The notes under the pieces: model-generated
What the model was told of the DNA's origin: nothing
The model's database searches: none
The model's input: the letters and a program-made list of their open reading frames with translations, nothing else
Made by a program: the position numbers and the translations under genes
Shown here: positions 25,341 through 33,387 of the stretch, one piece after another
Layout: each line of letters starts with the position of its first letter
Position numbering within the stretch: the stretch's first letter is position 1
From: Prevotella nigrescens
GTDB lineage: Bacteria; Bacteroidota; Bacteroidia; Bacteroidales; Bacteroidaceae
Reading direction: 5' to 3'
DNA length: 64,000 bases
Assembly: GCF_031191185.1 (NCBI RefSeq)
Contig: NZ_CP133464.1
Coordinates: forward strand, 496,001-560,000

Positions 25341-27947
25341 ATGAATAAAATATATGGAATCATACTTTTATTGCTCATTCCCTGTATGACGTATGCCCAG
25401 GCGGCACCGACTAAATTATGGGGAGAAGTGAAAAACACCTCTGGCGAGGCGATGGACTTTGCCAGTATTGTGGTGATTAATCCTAATCTGCCCAACAAGA
25501 TACTCGCATCAACATATACAGGTGATGATGGCAAATATCAGATTACTGTACGTTGCGACTGTGACAGTCTGATGCTTCGTGTGTCACGGATAGAAATGAA
25601 GTCTGTTGTCATGAAGATACCCAACCGTTCGGGAGAATGCAATATTGAGACAGATGCAAAAACAATTGAGTTGCGAGAAGTTACAGTAAAGGCGAAGAAA
25701 GTGTATTCACGAGGCGATACCATTAATTATAACGTAGCTTCTTTCCTTTCTTCATCTGACCAGACCATCGCAGATGTCCTGAAGAAAATGCCTGGCATTA
25801 CCGTTTCAAAGAATGGACAGATTTCTTATCAGGGTAAACCCATCAAGAATTTCTACATAGAGGGGCTTGACCTTATGAAAGGTCATTACGGCATTGCCAC
25901 AAACAGCATAGATCCAAAGAATGTGGGGTCAGTACAAGTGTTAGAGAGCCATCAAGACATAAAAGCTTTAAAAGGGCTGCAACCAGAGGAGCAAGCCTCT
26001 ATTAATATACGGCTGAAAGAGGGTGTGAAGGGAGTGCTCAACCTGATTGCAACGCTCGGAGGAGGATATGGCAATGAGACACTATGGAACAATGCTGCCA
26101 TTGCCACCTATTTCAAGCGCAACAAGCAGTTTCTTGCCACATATAAAGGGAATAATAGTGGCGAGGATTTGTCGCAGGAACTTTATTCTTTCGACGAGGA
26201 CTATTCACGGACGAGCACGATTTCCTCCATTACAATGCCATCTGTTCCGGGAATAGACAAACGTCTCTATTATTTCAATCGCTCACATAGCATCACTTTC
26301 AATAACGCTTATCGTGTTGGGAAGTTTGGCGAGTTGGGAGTCAATGCGGCGTATTTTCACGACAAAGACAAACGGAGTCATTGGTCGAACATCAGCAATA
26401 TCCTGCCCGATGGTTCTCAGAATGTAGTCGAAGAGGTTATGACGGGAACGGTAAAGCAAGAAAAGGCTTATGGAGACATAAGCTACTTGGACAATAGAGA
26501 CCAACACTATATGAAGGAGCAGGTGAAATTTGATTGGGACAGAACTCATGCCAATAGTCGAATAGTGGCAGGGGATAAACCCATTGACCAGTTGGGCATG
26601 GTTGATTCGTATCGTCTGCTCAATAAATTTCATCTCACTAATCGTAGTTCAGAATATAAGGGTTATGAATTTCTCTCTCTCATCAACCTTGAAAAGCGTC
26701 CTCATTCTCTTGCGGTTTCTCCAAATCTTTTTTCTGAAGTTATTCCAATCGGAGTGTTGGACCAGCAAGTAGACATTCATCATTTTTCCACAGAAAACAG
26801 CTTTTGTTTGCTTTCGGCATGGAGAATAGGCGAGGTAAACATACATCCTTCTGCCACTATAGATTACCAACATAACACATTGAGCAGCTCACTGGCAAAT
26901 TTCAGAAATGATTTGAAGTTCAATTTCATCAATGCTGGATTTGGAGCAAGAGCTACATATAATAGAGAGAAGTTGTATGTCTCTTTCAATATGCCCATAC
27001 GATACAAGTATTTCCAACTGGAAGATATAGTGAAAGGTCAAACGACAAAGAAATCCGGATTACGTGTAGAACCCAATATTTCCCTTACTTATAATATCAA
27101 TAGTAATCATCAATTAAATTTGAACTCCAATATTTCATATTCTACTCCGATTATTGAGAATTTGTACACAAACAATATCCTTACCTCCTATCGACAGCTC
27201 TCTGCATACGACGTTACAGGATTGTTTGAGGGGCTTAGTCAATCTTCTTCTTTGGGCTATTCATTCAAGAATATCCTTACGATGACTTTTGCGGGAATTG
27301 ATTTGTTATGGTATCATCAGAAACCCGAAGTGCTTTATGGCTCCTACTATGATGATATTTCCATGCGCACAATCAGCCGGCACACCAAAGAAAAAGCCAA
27401 CACTTTTACGGCAAAACTCCACGGAAGTCAAGGGTTCGATTGGAAACAATTGAAAGTCGGTGCATCATTATCTTATTCTTATTACGACAATCCGTTGCTG
27501 TTACAAGATGTGGTGCTTCGATATACAGGCAGGGCTATAGCTGCAAATATGGACATCACTATTGCTCCATTCAAATGGCTCTCTGTTTCTTATCAAGGTG
27601 GGTATTATCAGATGGAGACACAACAAAATGAAAGACAACGCTTGCCCTGGTTGCGTACAGTAAACAACAGTGCTTCTTTGAATTTTACTCTGCCTGCTGG
27701 AATAATGTTCTTAACCTCTCTCAATCATTATTATAACAACTTCAACAGTGGGGACAAGTCATTTCTCTTGCTGAACGCAGAAGCAAATTACACCATCAAA
27801 CGTTTTAGCTTTGCACTCTCTTGCGATAATTTGCTTAATCTTAAAACATATTCGTATTCGAATAAGTCGGCTCTCACCGAAACTCGCTCTGATTATAATA
27901 TCCGTCCTCGCTCCATATTGCTGAAAGTTAGATTTAGAATAATATAA
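25341..27947 (+). CDS. TonB-dependent receptor-like outer-membrane protein
   Basis: 868 residues from the ATG at 25341, which gives a signal peptide (MNKIYGIILLLLIPCMTYAQA); the longer frame adds 31 unlikely residues. After a carboxypeptidase-regulatory-like domain (WGEVKNTSGEAMDFASIVV) comes a plug-like domain with ADVLKKMPGITVSKNGQI and IEGLDLMKGHYG, then a long beta-barrel ending LLKVRFRII. This is the SusC-distant class often paired with GLPGLI proteins, whose ligand is unknown. No SusD partner. The next gene starts 13 bases on. Confidence 0.87.
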   Translation: MNKIYGIILLLLIPCMTYAQAAPTKLWGEVKNTSGEAMDFASIVVINPNLPNKILASTYTGDDGKYQITVRCDCDSLMLRVSRIEMKSVVMKIPNRSGECNIETDAKTIELREVTVKAKKVYSRGDTINYNVASFLSSSDQTIADVLKKMPGITVSKNGQISYQGKPIKNFYIEGLDLMKGHYGIATNSIDPKNVGSVQVLESHQDIKALKGLQPEEQASINIRLKEGVKGVLNLIATLGGGYGNETLWNNAAIATYFKRNKQFLATYKGNNSGEDLSQELYSFDEDYSRTSTISSITMPSVPGIDKRLYYFNRSHSITFNNAYRVGKFGELGVNAAYFHDKDKRSHWSNISNILPDGSQNVVEEVMTGTVKQEKAYGDISYLDNRDQHYMKEQVKFDWDRTHANSRIVAGDKPIDQLGMVDSYRLLNKFHLTNRSSEYKGYEFLSLINLEKRPHSLAVSPNLFSEVIPIGVLDQQVDIHHFSTENSFCLLSAWRIGEVNIHPSATIDYQHNTLSSSLANFRNDLKFNFINAGFGARATYNREKLYVSFNMPIRYKYFQLEDIVKGQTTKKSGLRVEPNISLTYNINSNHQLNLNSNISYSTPIIENLYTNNILTSYRQLSAYDVTGLFEGLSQSSSLGYSFKNILTMTFAGIDLLWYHQKPEVLYGSYYDDISMRTISRHTKEKANTFTAKLHGSQGFDWKQLKVGASLSYSYYDNPLLLQDVVLRYTGRAIAANMDITIAPFKWLSVSYQGGYYQMETQQNERQRLPWLRTVNNSASLNFTLPAGIMFLTSLNHYYNNFNSGDKSFLLLNAEANYTIKRFSFALSCDNLLNLKTYSYSNKSALTETRSDYNIRPRSILLKVRFRII

Positions 27948-27960
27948 AACCATTTAAGAT

Positions 27961-28815
27961 ATGAAAAAGCTCTTTATTATCATTGTTTATATGTTCATGT
28001 CATTTACAGTTCATGCACAGATAACAGCTCCGTTTCCGCAAAACCTTCAAAAGAAGAGTGCTATTGACACGGCACGATACAAGGTTACATATAATTTGAA
28101 ATATAAAAATCATCCCGCCGACAAAAATTATCTCAGCGACGTGCGCAATGTATATATAGGGAAACGTTATGTAAGAGATTTTAGCGACATCATATTCCAT
28201 TTTGATTCACTCTGCACAGAAGCCTCCAGGCATGGAGCTGTGACACGAAGCAACATTCAAGGAAATCCATGGCCAATAGAATTAATCGTTGAAGGTGACA
28301 AAAAGGCAGACATTAAATATCGTATGCCACTACAAACTGGTGTGTTGAATTTCCAACAGGATCTGTCTCAGTTCAATTGGAAATTCATAGAGGGAACAAA
28401 CACGATTATCGGCTACCCATGCTCGAAGGCGACAGTCTCGTTTGCAGGCAGAAATTATACGGCATGGTACACTCAAGAAATCCCGTTGCCATTTGGACCA
28501 TATAAATTCGGTGGTCTCCCTGGATTAATTTTAAGAATACAAGATAGTGAAGAACAGTATATTTGGGAGGCTATTGGCTTTGAAAGATCAAACGCCCAGA
28601 TATTGACATACAAATATGAAGGAGAGAAAAAATGCTCTGTAGAAGAAGCGAGTAAAACAATCGCTCGCATATTCAAATCACCGCTATCTTTCATCTCTGC
28701 AAGTATGGGCGGAGGAAAAATCACAATGCTTGATAAAAATGGAAAGGTAAAGAAATCAAATGATGCGGATAGTTATACCATTCCATACAAATCGTTAGAG
28801 ATTGAAGATGAATAA
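27961..28815 (+). CDS. GLPGLI family protein
   Basis: 284 residues with a signal peptide (MKKLFIIIVYMFMSFTVHAQ). The family-defining motif is seen as GPYKFGGLPGLILRI near residue 180, after the typical AWYTQEIPLPFGP. Function is unknown. Members are exported Bacteroidetes proteins, commonly next to an outer-membrane receptor as here, and sometimes near small peptide precursors. Coupled to the receptor gene by a 13-base gap, so the two likely work together at the outer membrane. Confidence 0.93.
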   Translation: MKKLFIIIVYMFMSFTVHAQITAPFPQNLQKKSAIDTARYKVTYNLKYKNHPADKNYLSDVRNVYIGKRYVRDFSDIIFHFDSLCTEASRHGAVTRSNIQGNPWPIELIVEGDKKADIKYRMPLQTGVLNFQQDLSQFNWKFIEGTNTIIGYPCSKATVSFAGRNYTAWYTQEIPLPFGPYKFGGLPGLILRIQDSEEQYIWEAIGFERSNAQILTYKYEGEKKCSVEEASKTIARIFKSPLSFISASMGGGKITMLDKNGKVKKSNDADSYTIPYKSLEIEDE

Positions 28816-28888
28816 AAATCAAATCGATCAATATATCAAAATCTGTTGTAAAACAACTGACATGTTTAATAAATTAAAATCATTTATT

Positions 28889-28948
28889 ATGGAAAAGAAC
28901 AGCATGGTTAAGCTCTCAAGAAGTGCTATGGGCGTACGTGAAATGTAA
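28889..28948 (+). pseudogene. Possible truncated RiPP-type leader peptide
   Basis: A 19-residue frame, MEKNSMVKLSRSAMGVREM, ends in TAA. Its second half resembles the leaders of Bacteroidales GG-type natural product precursors (pattern VKLxxLxxxxLSxREMxxLxGG), with the double-glycine and core missing. It lies 73 bases after the GLPGLI gene on the same strand. This could be a decayed precursor gene or a chance match; the sequence is too short to decide. Confidence 0.25.
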
Positions 28949-29421
28949 CCGCATACAATTGGATTAATAAGACTTTTCCACTACAGGGACAATAAAGGAC
29001 TATATACGCAAACATTTACGTCCTGTCCGATAAAAAAGAAAAAGTCTTTCTCCTTTAAGGAAAAAGTATTATTTCCAATAGAATATCCATAGATCACCGC
29101 CTGGCAGAGTTTAGTGGACAGAGACTATTGGTGATTGGAAAATGGATACCATTGTAGGAGAAGATGGCAAAAGGAACCATTGTTACCTCTCATAGAAAAG
29201 AAAAGTTATTATATGCTCATGAAGAAACTTAAGGAAAGCAAGCCTGATGTCCCTTTAACTGGGACTGTGGTAAAATGCTCAAAGGAGAGGTTAATTAGAA
29301 AGAATTATACGCAATTTTATACTTACTTATGGAATCCCGCCCCATTCCTCCTATCCTTGTTAAAAAATCTTTAAGTGAAAATATTCTACGTTTTTTTGTT
29401 TTTTATTTCAAAAAAACATTT
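28949..29421. other. Intergenic stretch with decayed coding traces
   Basis: About 470 bases. One frame (29135-29374, plus) includes LKESKPDVPLTGTVVKCSKE, which looks more protein-like than random, but it has no proper start and runs into non-coding sequence. I do not recognise it. The end of the stretch is T-rich and leads into the tRNA-Ser promoter. Confidence 0.4.
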
Positions 29422-29429
29422 TACCTTTG
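29422..29429 (+). promoter_or_regulatory. -7 box of the tRNA-Ser promoter
   Basis: TACCTTTG, 60 bases before the tRNA, in the context TACCTTTGCACTCGC shared with the tRNA-Phe promoter. TTTG at 29395-29398 could be the upstream box with a 23-base spacer. Confidence 0.6.
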
Positions 29430-29489
29430 CACTCGCAATTGGGAAACAAGACAATTTTCCCCAGCAAAATGGTAATCACCATTATTTTA

Positions 29490-29574
29490 GGAGAGATGGT
29501 AGAGTGGTCGATTACAGCGGTCTTGAAAACCGCCGTGCTGAGAGGCACCGGGGGTTCGAATCCCTCTCTCTCCG
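29490..29574 (+). tRNA. tRNA-Ser (TGA)
   Basis: 85 bases with the long variable arm of class II tRNAs. Acceptor arms GGAGAGA and TCTCTCC pair perfectly. The anticodon stem GCGGT/ACCGC encloses CTTGAAA, giving anticodon TGA. The T-arm is GGGGGTTCGAATCCCTC. The integrative element begins just downstream, so this gene is the probable attachment site. Confidence 0.96.
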
Positions 29575-29580
29575 CAGGAA

Positions 29581-29801
29581 GTACTCTGGAGAAGACTTCA
29601 GAAAACACTTCACAAAATCAGTAAGTATCGTAGCTTCAATAAGTTACGATACTTTTGTTTTATACTTACATGTTTTTTCAGAGTACGTAAGGAGGGTGCC
29701 GAAACGCCCAAAATACTCTCCTACGGTTACAATCTGGTTACAAAAAGATGAGCCGAATAAAAATTGTAACCAAGAGTACGTACAGAGATTGTTTAGAGTA
29801 C
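29581..29801. other. Candidate left attachment region with arm-type repeats
   Basis: Between tRNA-Ser and the integrase there are two direct copies of GGTTACAA (29725-29732, 29736-29743) and an inverted copy (29764-29771). There are also three direct copies of AGAGTAC (29680, 29773, 29795) and one inverted (29581-29587). Repeated short motifs next to a tyrosine integrase gene are the usual form of arm-type integrase and accessory sites. A hairpin AGTATCGTA/TACGATACT (29624-29653) with following Ts may also terminate the tRNA. Confidence 0.5.
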
Positions 29802-29945
29802 TTATATGTTGCTGTTATTCAAATGATTATGTAGAACTTTGCAGTGGGATATATGGAAGTTCATTCCATCCATTTAGGCGATAAAATTCCTTTCGATGTG
29901 GAACAATTTCCCATGAATCCAGCTACAATTAAAAACAGTCAATGT

Positions 29946-31172
29946 ATGAAATCAATTTTCAGAACAGTCTTCTATCTCAGAAGCAACTATGTAAACAAGG
30001 AGGGCAAGACCCCTGTGATGTTGAGGATTTACCTTAACAACGAACGGTTGTGCATAGGCTCAGCCGGGATCGCCGTTGAACAGAACCAATGGGACAGTAC
30101 GCGAGAACGGGTGAAAGGACGCAATACCGAAGCCCTAAGCATGAACTTGCAGTTGGACAGCATCCAAAACGACCTGCAAACCATCTATCGCAAGTTGGAA
30201 ATGACGGACGACCTGTGCTTGGAACGCATCAAGTCTGAGTATCTCGGCAGGCAGGACAATGTCTGCACACTCATGCAGCTTTTCGAGAAGCATAATACGG
30301 ACATACAGGAACAGGTTGGTGTCTCGGTGAGTGTGGCAACGTTGCAGAAATACAACGTGTGTAAGAAACACTTTGCGGCCTTCTTGAACGAAAAGTACAA
30401 GCGTTGTGACATTCGCCTGTCTGAACTGACATTCACCGTCATTCATGATTTTGACATTTATCTGCGTACAACCGCTGGGCAGAATCCCAATACGGCCACG
30501 AAAACGATGAAGACTTTCAAGACCATCACCATACTGGGAAGGAAGATGGGCGCGTTGAACCACGACCCGTTCATAAATCATCATTTCCACTTGGAACCGG
30601 TAAACCGTGGCTTCCTCACAGACGAGGAAATCATGAAGATTGCCAACAAGGATTTCGGTATCAACCGCCTGGAACTGGTAAGGGATGTTTTCATCTTCTC
30701 TTGCTTTACAGGTCTGGCATATATAGACGTGTCCAACCTTACGCCGGACAACATCGTTACGCTTGACGACAAGCAATGGATTATGACCAAACGTCAGAAG
30801 ACAAGCGTGGAAACCAATGTGCTGCTTCTTGACATTCCTAAGCGTATCATCACCAAATATGGGCATAAGACCTATCGGGACGGTAAACTCCTTCCGGTAC
30901 TTACAAACCAGAAGATTAACGCTTATCTCAAGGAAATTGCCGACCTTTGCGGTGTCAAGAAGAACCTGACCTTCCACCTTGCCCGGCATACATTTGCCAC
31001 CATGTCTTTGAGTAAGGGCGTTCCGATGGAAAGTGTATCGAAGATGTTGGGGCATACTAACATCAAGACCACACAAATATATGCCCGCATAACCAACAAG
31101 AAGATAGAGCATGATATGGAGCAACTCGCCGATAAGCTCGGCAAGTTCAATAAGGCGATGGGCATCCGATAA
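29946..31172 (+). CDS. Tyrosine recombinase/integrase of the conjugative element
   Basis: 408 residues from the ATG at 29946 (MKSIFRTVFYLRSNYVNKEG), where family members begin. N-terminal arm-binding and SAM-like core-binding domains are followed by the catalytic domain. There the usual first Arg (TGLRxxD) is replaced: SCFTGLAYIDVSNL. The same class of change is known in the CTnDOT integrase, which lacks the canonical first Arg. HLARHTFAT gives His and Arg, and LGHTNIKTTQIYARI gives the second His and the nucleophile Tyr. It catalyses excision and integration. Confidence 0.95.
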   Translation: MKSIFRTVFYLRSNYVNKEGKTPVMLRIYLNNERLCIGSAGIAVEQNQWDSTRERVKGRNTEALSMNLQLDSIQNDLQTIYRKLEMTDDLCLERIKSEYLGRQDNVCTLMQLFEKHNTDIQEQVGVSVSVATLQKYNVCKKHFAAFLNEKYKRCDIRLSELTFTVIHDFDIYLRTTAGQNPNTATKTMKTFKTITILGRKMGALNHDPFINHHFHLEPVNRGFLTDEEIMKIANKDFGINRLELVRDVFIFSCFTGLAYIDVSNLTPDNIVTLDDKQWIMTKRQKTSVETNVLLLDIPKRIITKYGHKTYRDGKLLPVLTNQKINAYLKEIADLCGVKKNLTFHLARHTFATMSLSKGVPMESVSKMLGHTNIKTTQIYARITNKKIEHDMEQLADKLGKFNKAMGIR

Positions 31173-31205
31173 TATAATAATGTATAACCCTAAACCAAGA
31201 AGATT

Positions 31206-31670
31206 ATGACAACTAAGAAAGAACTATCCTACTTCCGTCTGAAGTTAGAGAACTACCTCAGTGAGCATTTCCCCGAAATGCTGAGTGACAAACCATTCAT
31301 AACGGCAAGAGCCGACGAAGCTCTTACCACCTACTGCGATGCAGTGGCACAAGGCTTCTCGCATCCCGAAGCTGAGAGTATGGCAAGCGAAGTGTTGTAT
31401 AGAGGACTGCATTTCTCAAAGTACGATACGCTTGTGTCTGTCTTGGAGAATGAGTTTGAGAAAGAACTGCCCTCTCCACTCCCCGAAAAGCTCTCCCCGA
31501 TACTTCTGAAGAACAAGTCTGTGCAAAGCGTTTTCGACAAGTATGAGCTGACGGACAACTTCGGCGCAAGTCCGGAATATGAGAAACTCTACACCGAACT
31601 GACAGGAACAATCGTTCTGCTCATTGAGGTCAATGGTCTGCCAACGATAGGCGGTGAGAACATGACTTGA
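31206..31670 (+). CDS. DUF1896 family protein
   Basis: 154 residues. DUF1896 proteins are common just after the integrase in Bacteroidetes conjugative elements. Recognisable parts are LSYFRLKLENYLSEHFPE at the N-terminus, ITARADEALTTYCDAVAQG and VLYRGLHFSKYDTL. Mostly helical, no membrane span, function unknown. It follows int by 33 bases and is probably co-transcribed. A very long inverted repeat lies directly downstream. Confidence 0.85.
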   Translation: MTTKKELSYFRLKLENYLSEHFPEMLSDKPFITARADEALTTYCDAVAQGFSHPEAESMASEVLYRGLHFSKYDTLVSVLENEFEKELPSPLPEKLSPILLKNKSVQSVFDKYELTDNFGASPEYEKLYTELTGTIVLLIEVNGLPTIGGENMT

Positions 31671-31683
31671 TGTAACACCATCG

Positions 31684-31805
31684 GGAGCTTTTGTAGTTTC
31701 AAGAGCCAAGATAACCACTCTTCTCCACACACCAATAATTTTACAAACACTTGGCTTTGTGTGGAAGAGTATCTTGTTATTGCTCTTGAAACTATAAAAA
31801 GCTCC
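31684..31805. repeat. Long imperfect inverted repeat (about 47-bp arms)
   Basis: The left arm from 31684 (GGAGCTTTTGTAGTTTCAAG...CTCCACAC) matches the right arm ending at 31805 (GTGTGGAAGAG...TATAAAAAGCTCC) over about 47 bases with a few mismatches, around a ~28-base centre. The ends, GGAGCTTTT and AAAAGCTCC, are the best paired. It sits between DUF1896 and the next ATG (31809) and would be a strong RNA structure covering that gene's leader. Confidence 0.75.
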
Positions 31806-31808
31806 GAT

Positions 31809-32156
31809 ATGAATACAATCATCATGAATCAAGATGTCCACACACCTGCCTTCATCAAGGCAGACGCATCGAACAAAACCGATAAGAACAAGCAGCAGCC
31901 GACTTCTCCCAAGCAAGTCCGCCGCTTCGGTTGGACACGCTTCATCGAACTCACTACCTTGCTTTCCATCGTTATCGGTACTATTTGGCTTATCTCGAAG
32001 ATTGTAACGCCACAAGTCGTAACTGCCATCTCAGTCATTGCAGGTTTTCTGATACTACGCTTTATAGTCAGGGTAATTCTAAAAGTAACAATTATGCTGC
32101 TGAGCATTCTCTTCTGGCTGGCAATTCTCTGTGCCATCCTGCTTTGCGTGCTTTGA
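31809..32156 (+). CDS. Small membrane protein of the element
   Basis: 115 residues from the ATG at 31809. The upstream 16 codons belong to the inverted repeat and are unlikely to be translated. A polar N-terminus of about 50 residues is followed by hydrophobic segments LTTLLSIVIGTIWLISKIV, VVTAISVIAGFLILRFIV and VTIMLLSILFWLAILCAIL, i.e. two or three helices. Unknown function. Its start is within the base of the long hairpin, so translation may be controlled by it. Ends before a strong terminator. Confidence 0.65.
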   Translation: MNTIIMNQDVHTPAFIKADASNKTDKNKQQPTSPKQVRRFGWTRFIELTTLLSIVIGTIWLISKIVTPQVVTAISVIAGFLILRFIVRVILKVTIMLLSILFWLAILCAILLCVL

Positions 32157-32509
32157 GAAGCACGGCTCTGTAATACCTTTCATTTATCGTTCATTAGGTG
32201 GTTATCTCACATTTCGAGATAGCCACCTTTTCTATTTCCCACTATGGGCGTTGCACTTTCGCTTCCTTTCCAATGCTCCACAATATGCGAAATGAAGAAG
32301 ACGGATGCTGTTCCCTTTTTATCCGCAAAGGTAGTACGGGGCTTGTGGCTTTCAAAAGGTCTGTGCCGCTTGGTTTGTCTGGAAAATCTCCACACCTACG
32401 GGTTGTATTTTCCGCCAAAACCTTGTGCAAGCCCACCCCGCTACCTCTATTTTGCTACAAAAAGGAATCAGCATACTCCGATCTTTGGACGCATAAAAAA
32501 AATGTCGCT
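32157..32509. other. Intergenic stretch, terminator then no gene
   Basis: About 350 bases with the terminator at 32196-32232 and no supported gene. A frame is open through it into the next gene but starts inside the terminator. A TACCTTTG-like box points to the minus strand at 32326-32333 but no gene follows it. Confidence 0.5.
32196..32232 (+). terminator. Terminator of the integrase-side transcript
   Basis: AGGTGGTTATCTC (32196-32208) pairs with GAGATAGCCACCT (32216-32228), one mismatch, 7-base loop, then four Ts. Confidence 0.8.
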
Positions 32510-32941
32510 ATGGATAAGCAAAAAGTAAATACAACATCTTCGATGAACAGCAAAGGATATAGCTCCTCCTCTCATTACCGCATTAACCCTACGGCTGAAA
32601 AGAGTGAGCAAGTGTTGGCAATTAAGTTTGTACTATGGGACGTTCCCCCTTTGGAGAGCCTTTGTAATAGCAAAGTATATCTCCTACGTATGAAACTCAA
32701 TCGTGGCGAACGTATGAGCCGTGAGGAAAAGAATTGGCTATGTGAGGCGGTGAACTCTAATACCTATTTCCGCACAGCCGTTCCCCTACAAGGCTATCGC
32801 TTTGACTTCTTTGATGTACTGAAGAAATACCTTGTCAATCAGTACGGACAATGGACAGAGTATTACGCACCCGACAGAACAAGCCTAAGAGCCTACCTAT
32901 ATGGGCGCATCAATCAAATAGTAGAAATTCCCAAGTATTAA
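32510..32941 (+). CDS. Conserved conjugative-element protein, unknown function
   Basis: 143 residues from the ATG at 32510 (MDKQKVNTTSSMNSKGY); the open frame reaches much further upstream, but that part is not protein-like. The core (from about residue 35) is well formed, with LAIKFVLWDVPPLESLCNSK and WLCEAVNSNTYF, and the protein ends VEIPKY. No catalytic motif or membrane span. Similar proteins are common in accessory regions of Bacteroidetes elements, upstream of PcfK/PcfJ, as here. Function unknown. Confidence 0.75.
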   Translation: MDKQKVNTTSSMNSKGYSSSSHYRINPTAEKSEQVLAIKFVLWDVPPLESLCNSKVYLLRMKLNRGERMSREEKNWLCEAVNSNTYFRTAVPLQGYRFDFFDVLKKYLVNQYGQWTEYYAPDRTSLRAYLYGRINQIVEIPKY

Positions 32942-32963
32942 CAACATCAAAACATATACGACA

Positions 32964-33383
32964 ATGAAAGGAACAGAACATTTCACACGGACAATAGCCG
33001 AGTATCTCAATCAGCGTGCTATGACAGACCCCTTGTTTGCCCCTAACTTGATGAAGCCGAACAAGAATATCGAGGAGTGCATCACCTACATTCTTAATGA
33101 AGTGCAGAAAAGCGGTTGCAACGGCTTTGATGATGATGAAATATTCTCTATGGCTGTTCACTACTACGATGAGGACGATATGGAGGTGGGTAAGGCTGTT
33201 TCTTGTCAAGTAGCCGTTAATCACGTTGTAGAACTCACAGAGGAAGAAAAAGCCGAAGCAAGACAAGAAGCCATTAAGCAATATCAGCGGGAGGAACTTG
33301 CCAAGATACAGAGCCGTAACGCACGAGTGAAAAAGACCGAGAACGCAGCAACCCAAGTACAACCATCACTATTTGATTTTTAA
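32964..33383 (+). CDS. PcfK-like family protein
   Basis: 139 residues. Begins KGTEHFTRTIAEYLNQRA and has the acidic segment YYDEDDMEVGKAV in the middle. The C-terminal third is a charged coiled coil (TEEEKAEARQEAIKQYQREE) and ends SLFDF. PcfK was named in enterococcal conjugative plasmids and its role is not established. It is directly followed by PcfJ (4 bases), the usual pair. Confidence 0.88.
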   Translation: MKGTEHFTRTIAEYLNQRAMTDPLFAPNLMKPNKNIEECITYILNEVQKSGCNGFDDDEIFSMAVHYYDEDDMEVGKAVSCQVAVNHVVELTEEEKAEARQEAIKQYQREELAKIQSRNARVKKTENAATQVQPSLFDF

Positions 33384-33387
33384 GCCT

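Noticed and set aside
30135..31124. 329-codon minus-strand frame opposite the integrase
   Set aside because: It is antisense to a clear tyrosine recombinase and has no family resemblance.
32198..32509. Longer start for the gene ending at 32941
   Set aside because: The extension begins inside a terminator hairpin and is not protein-like; the ATG at 32510 is better.
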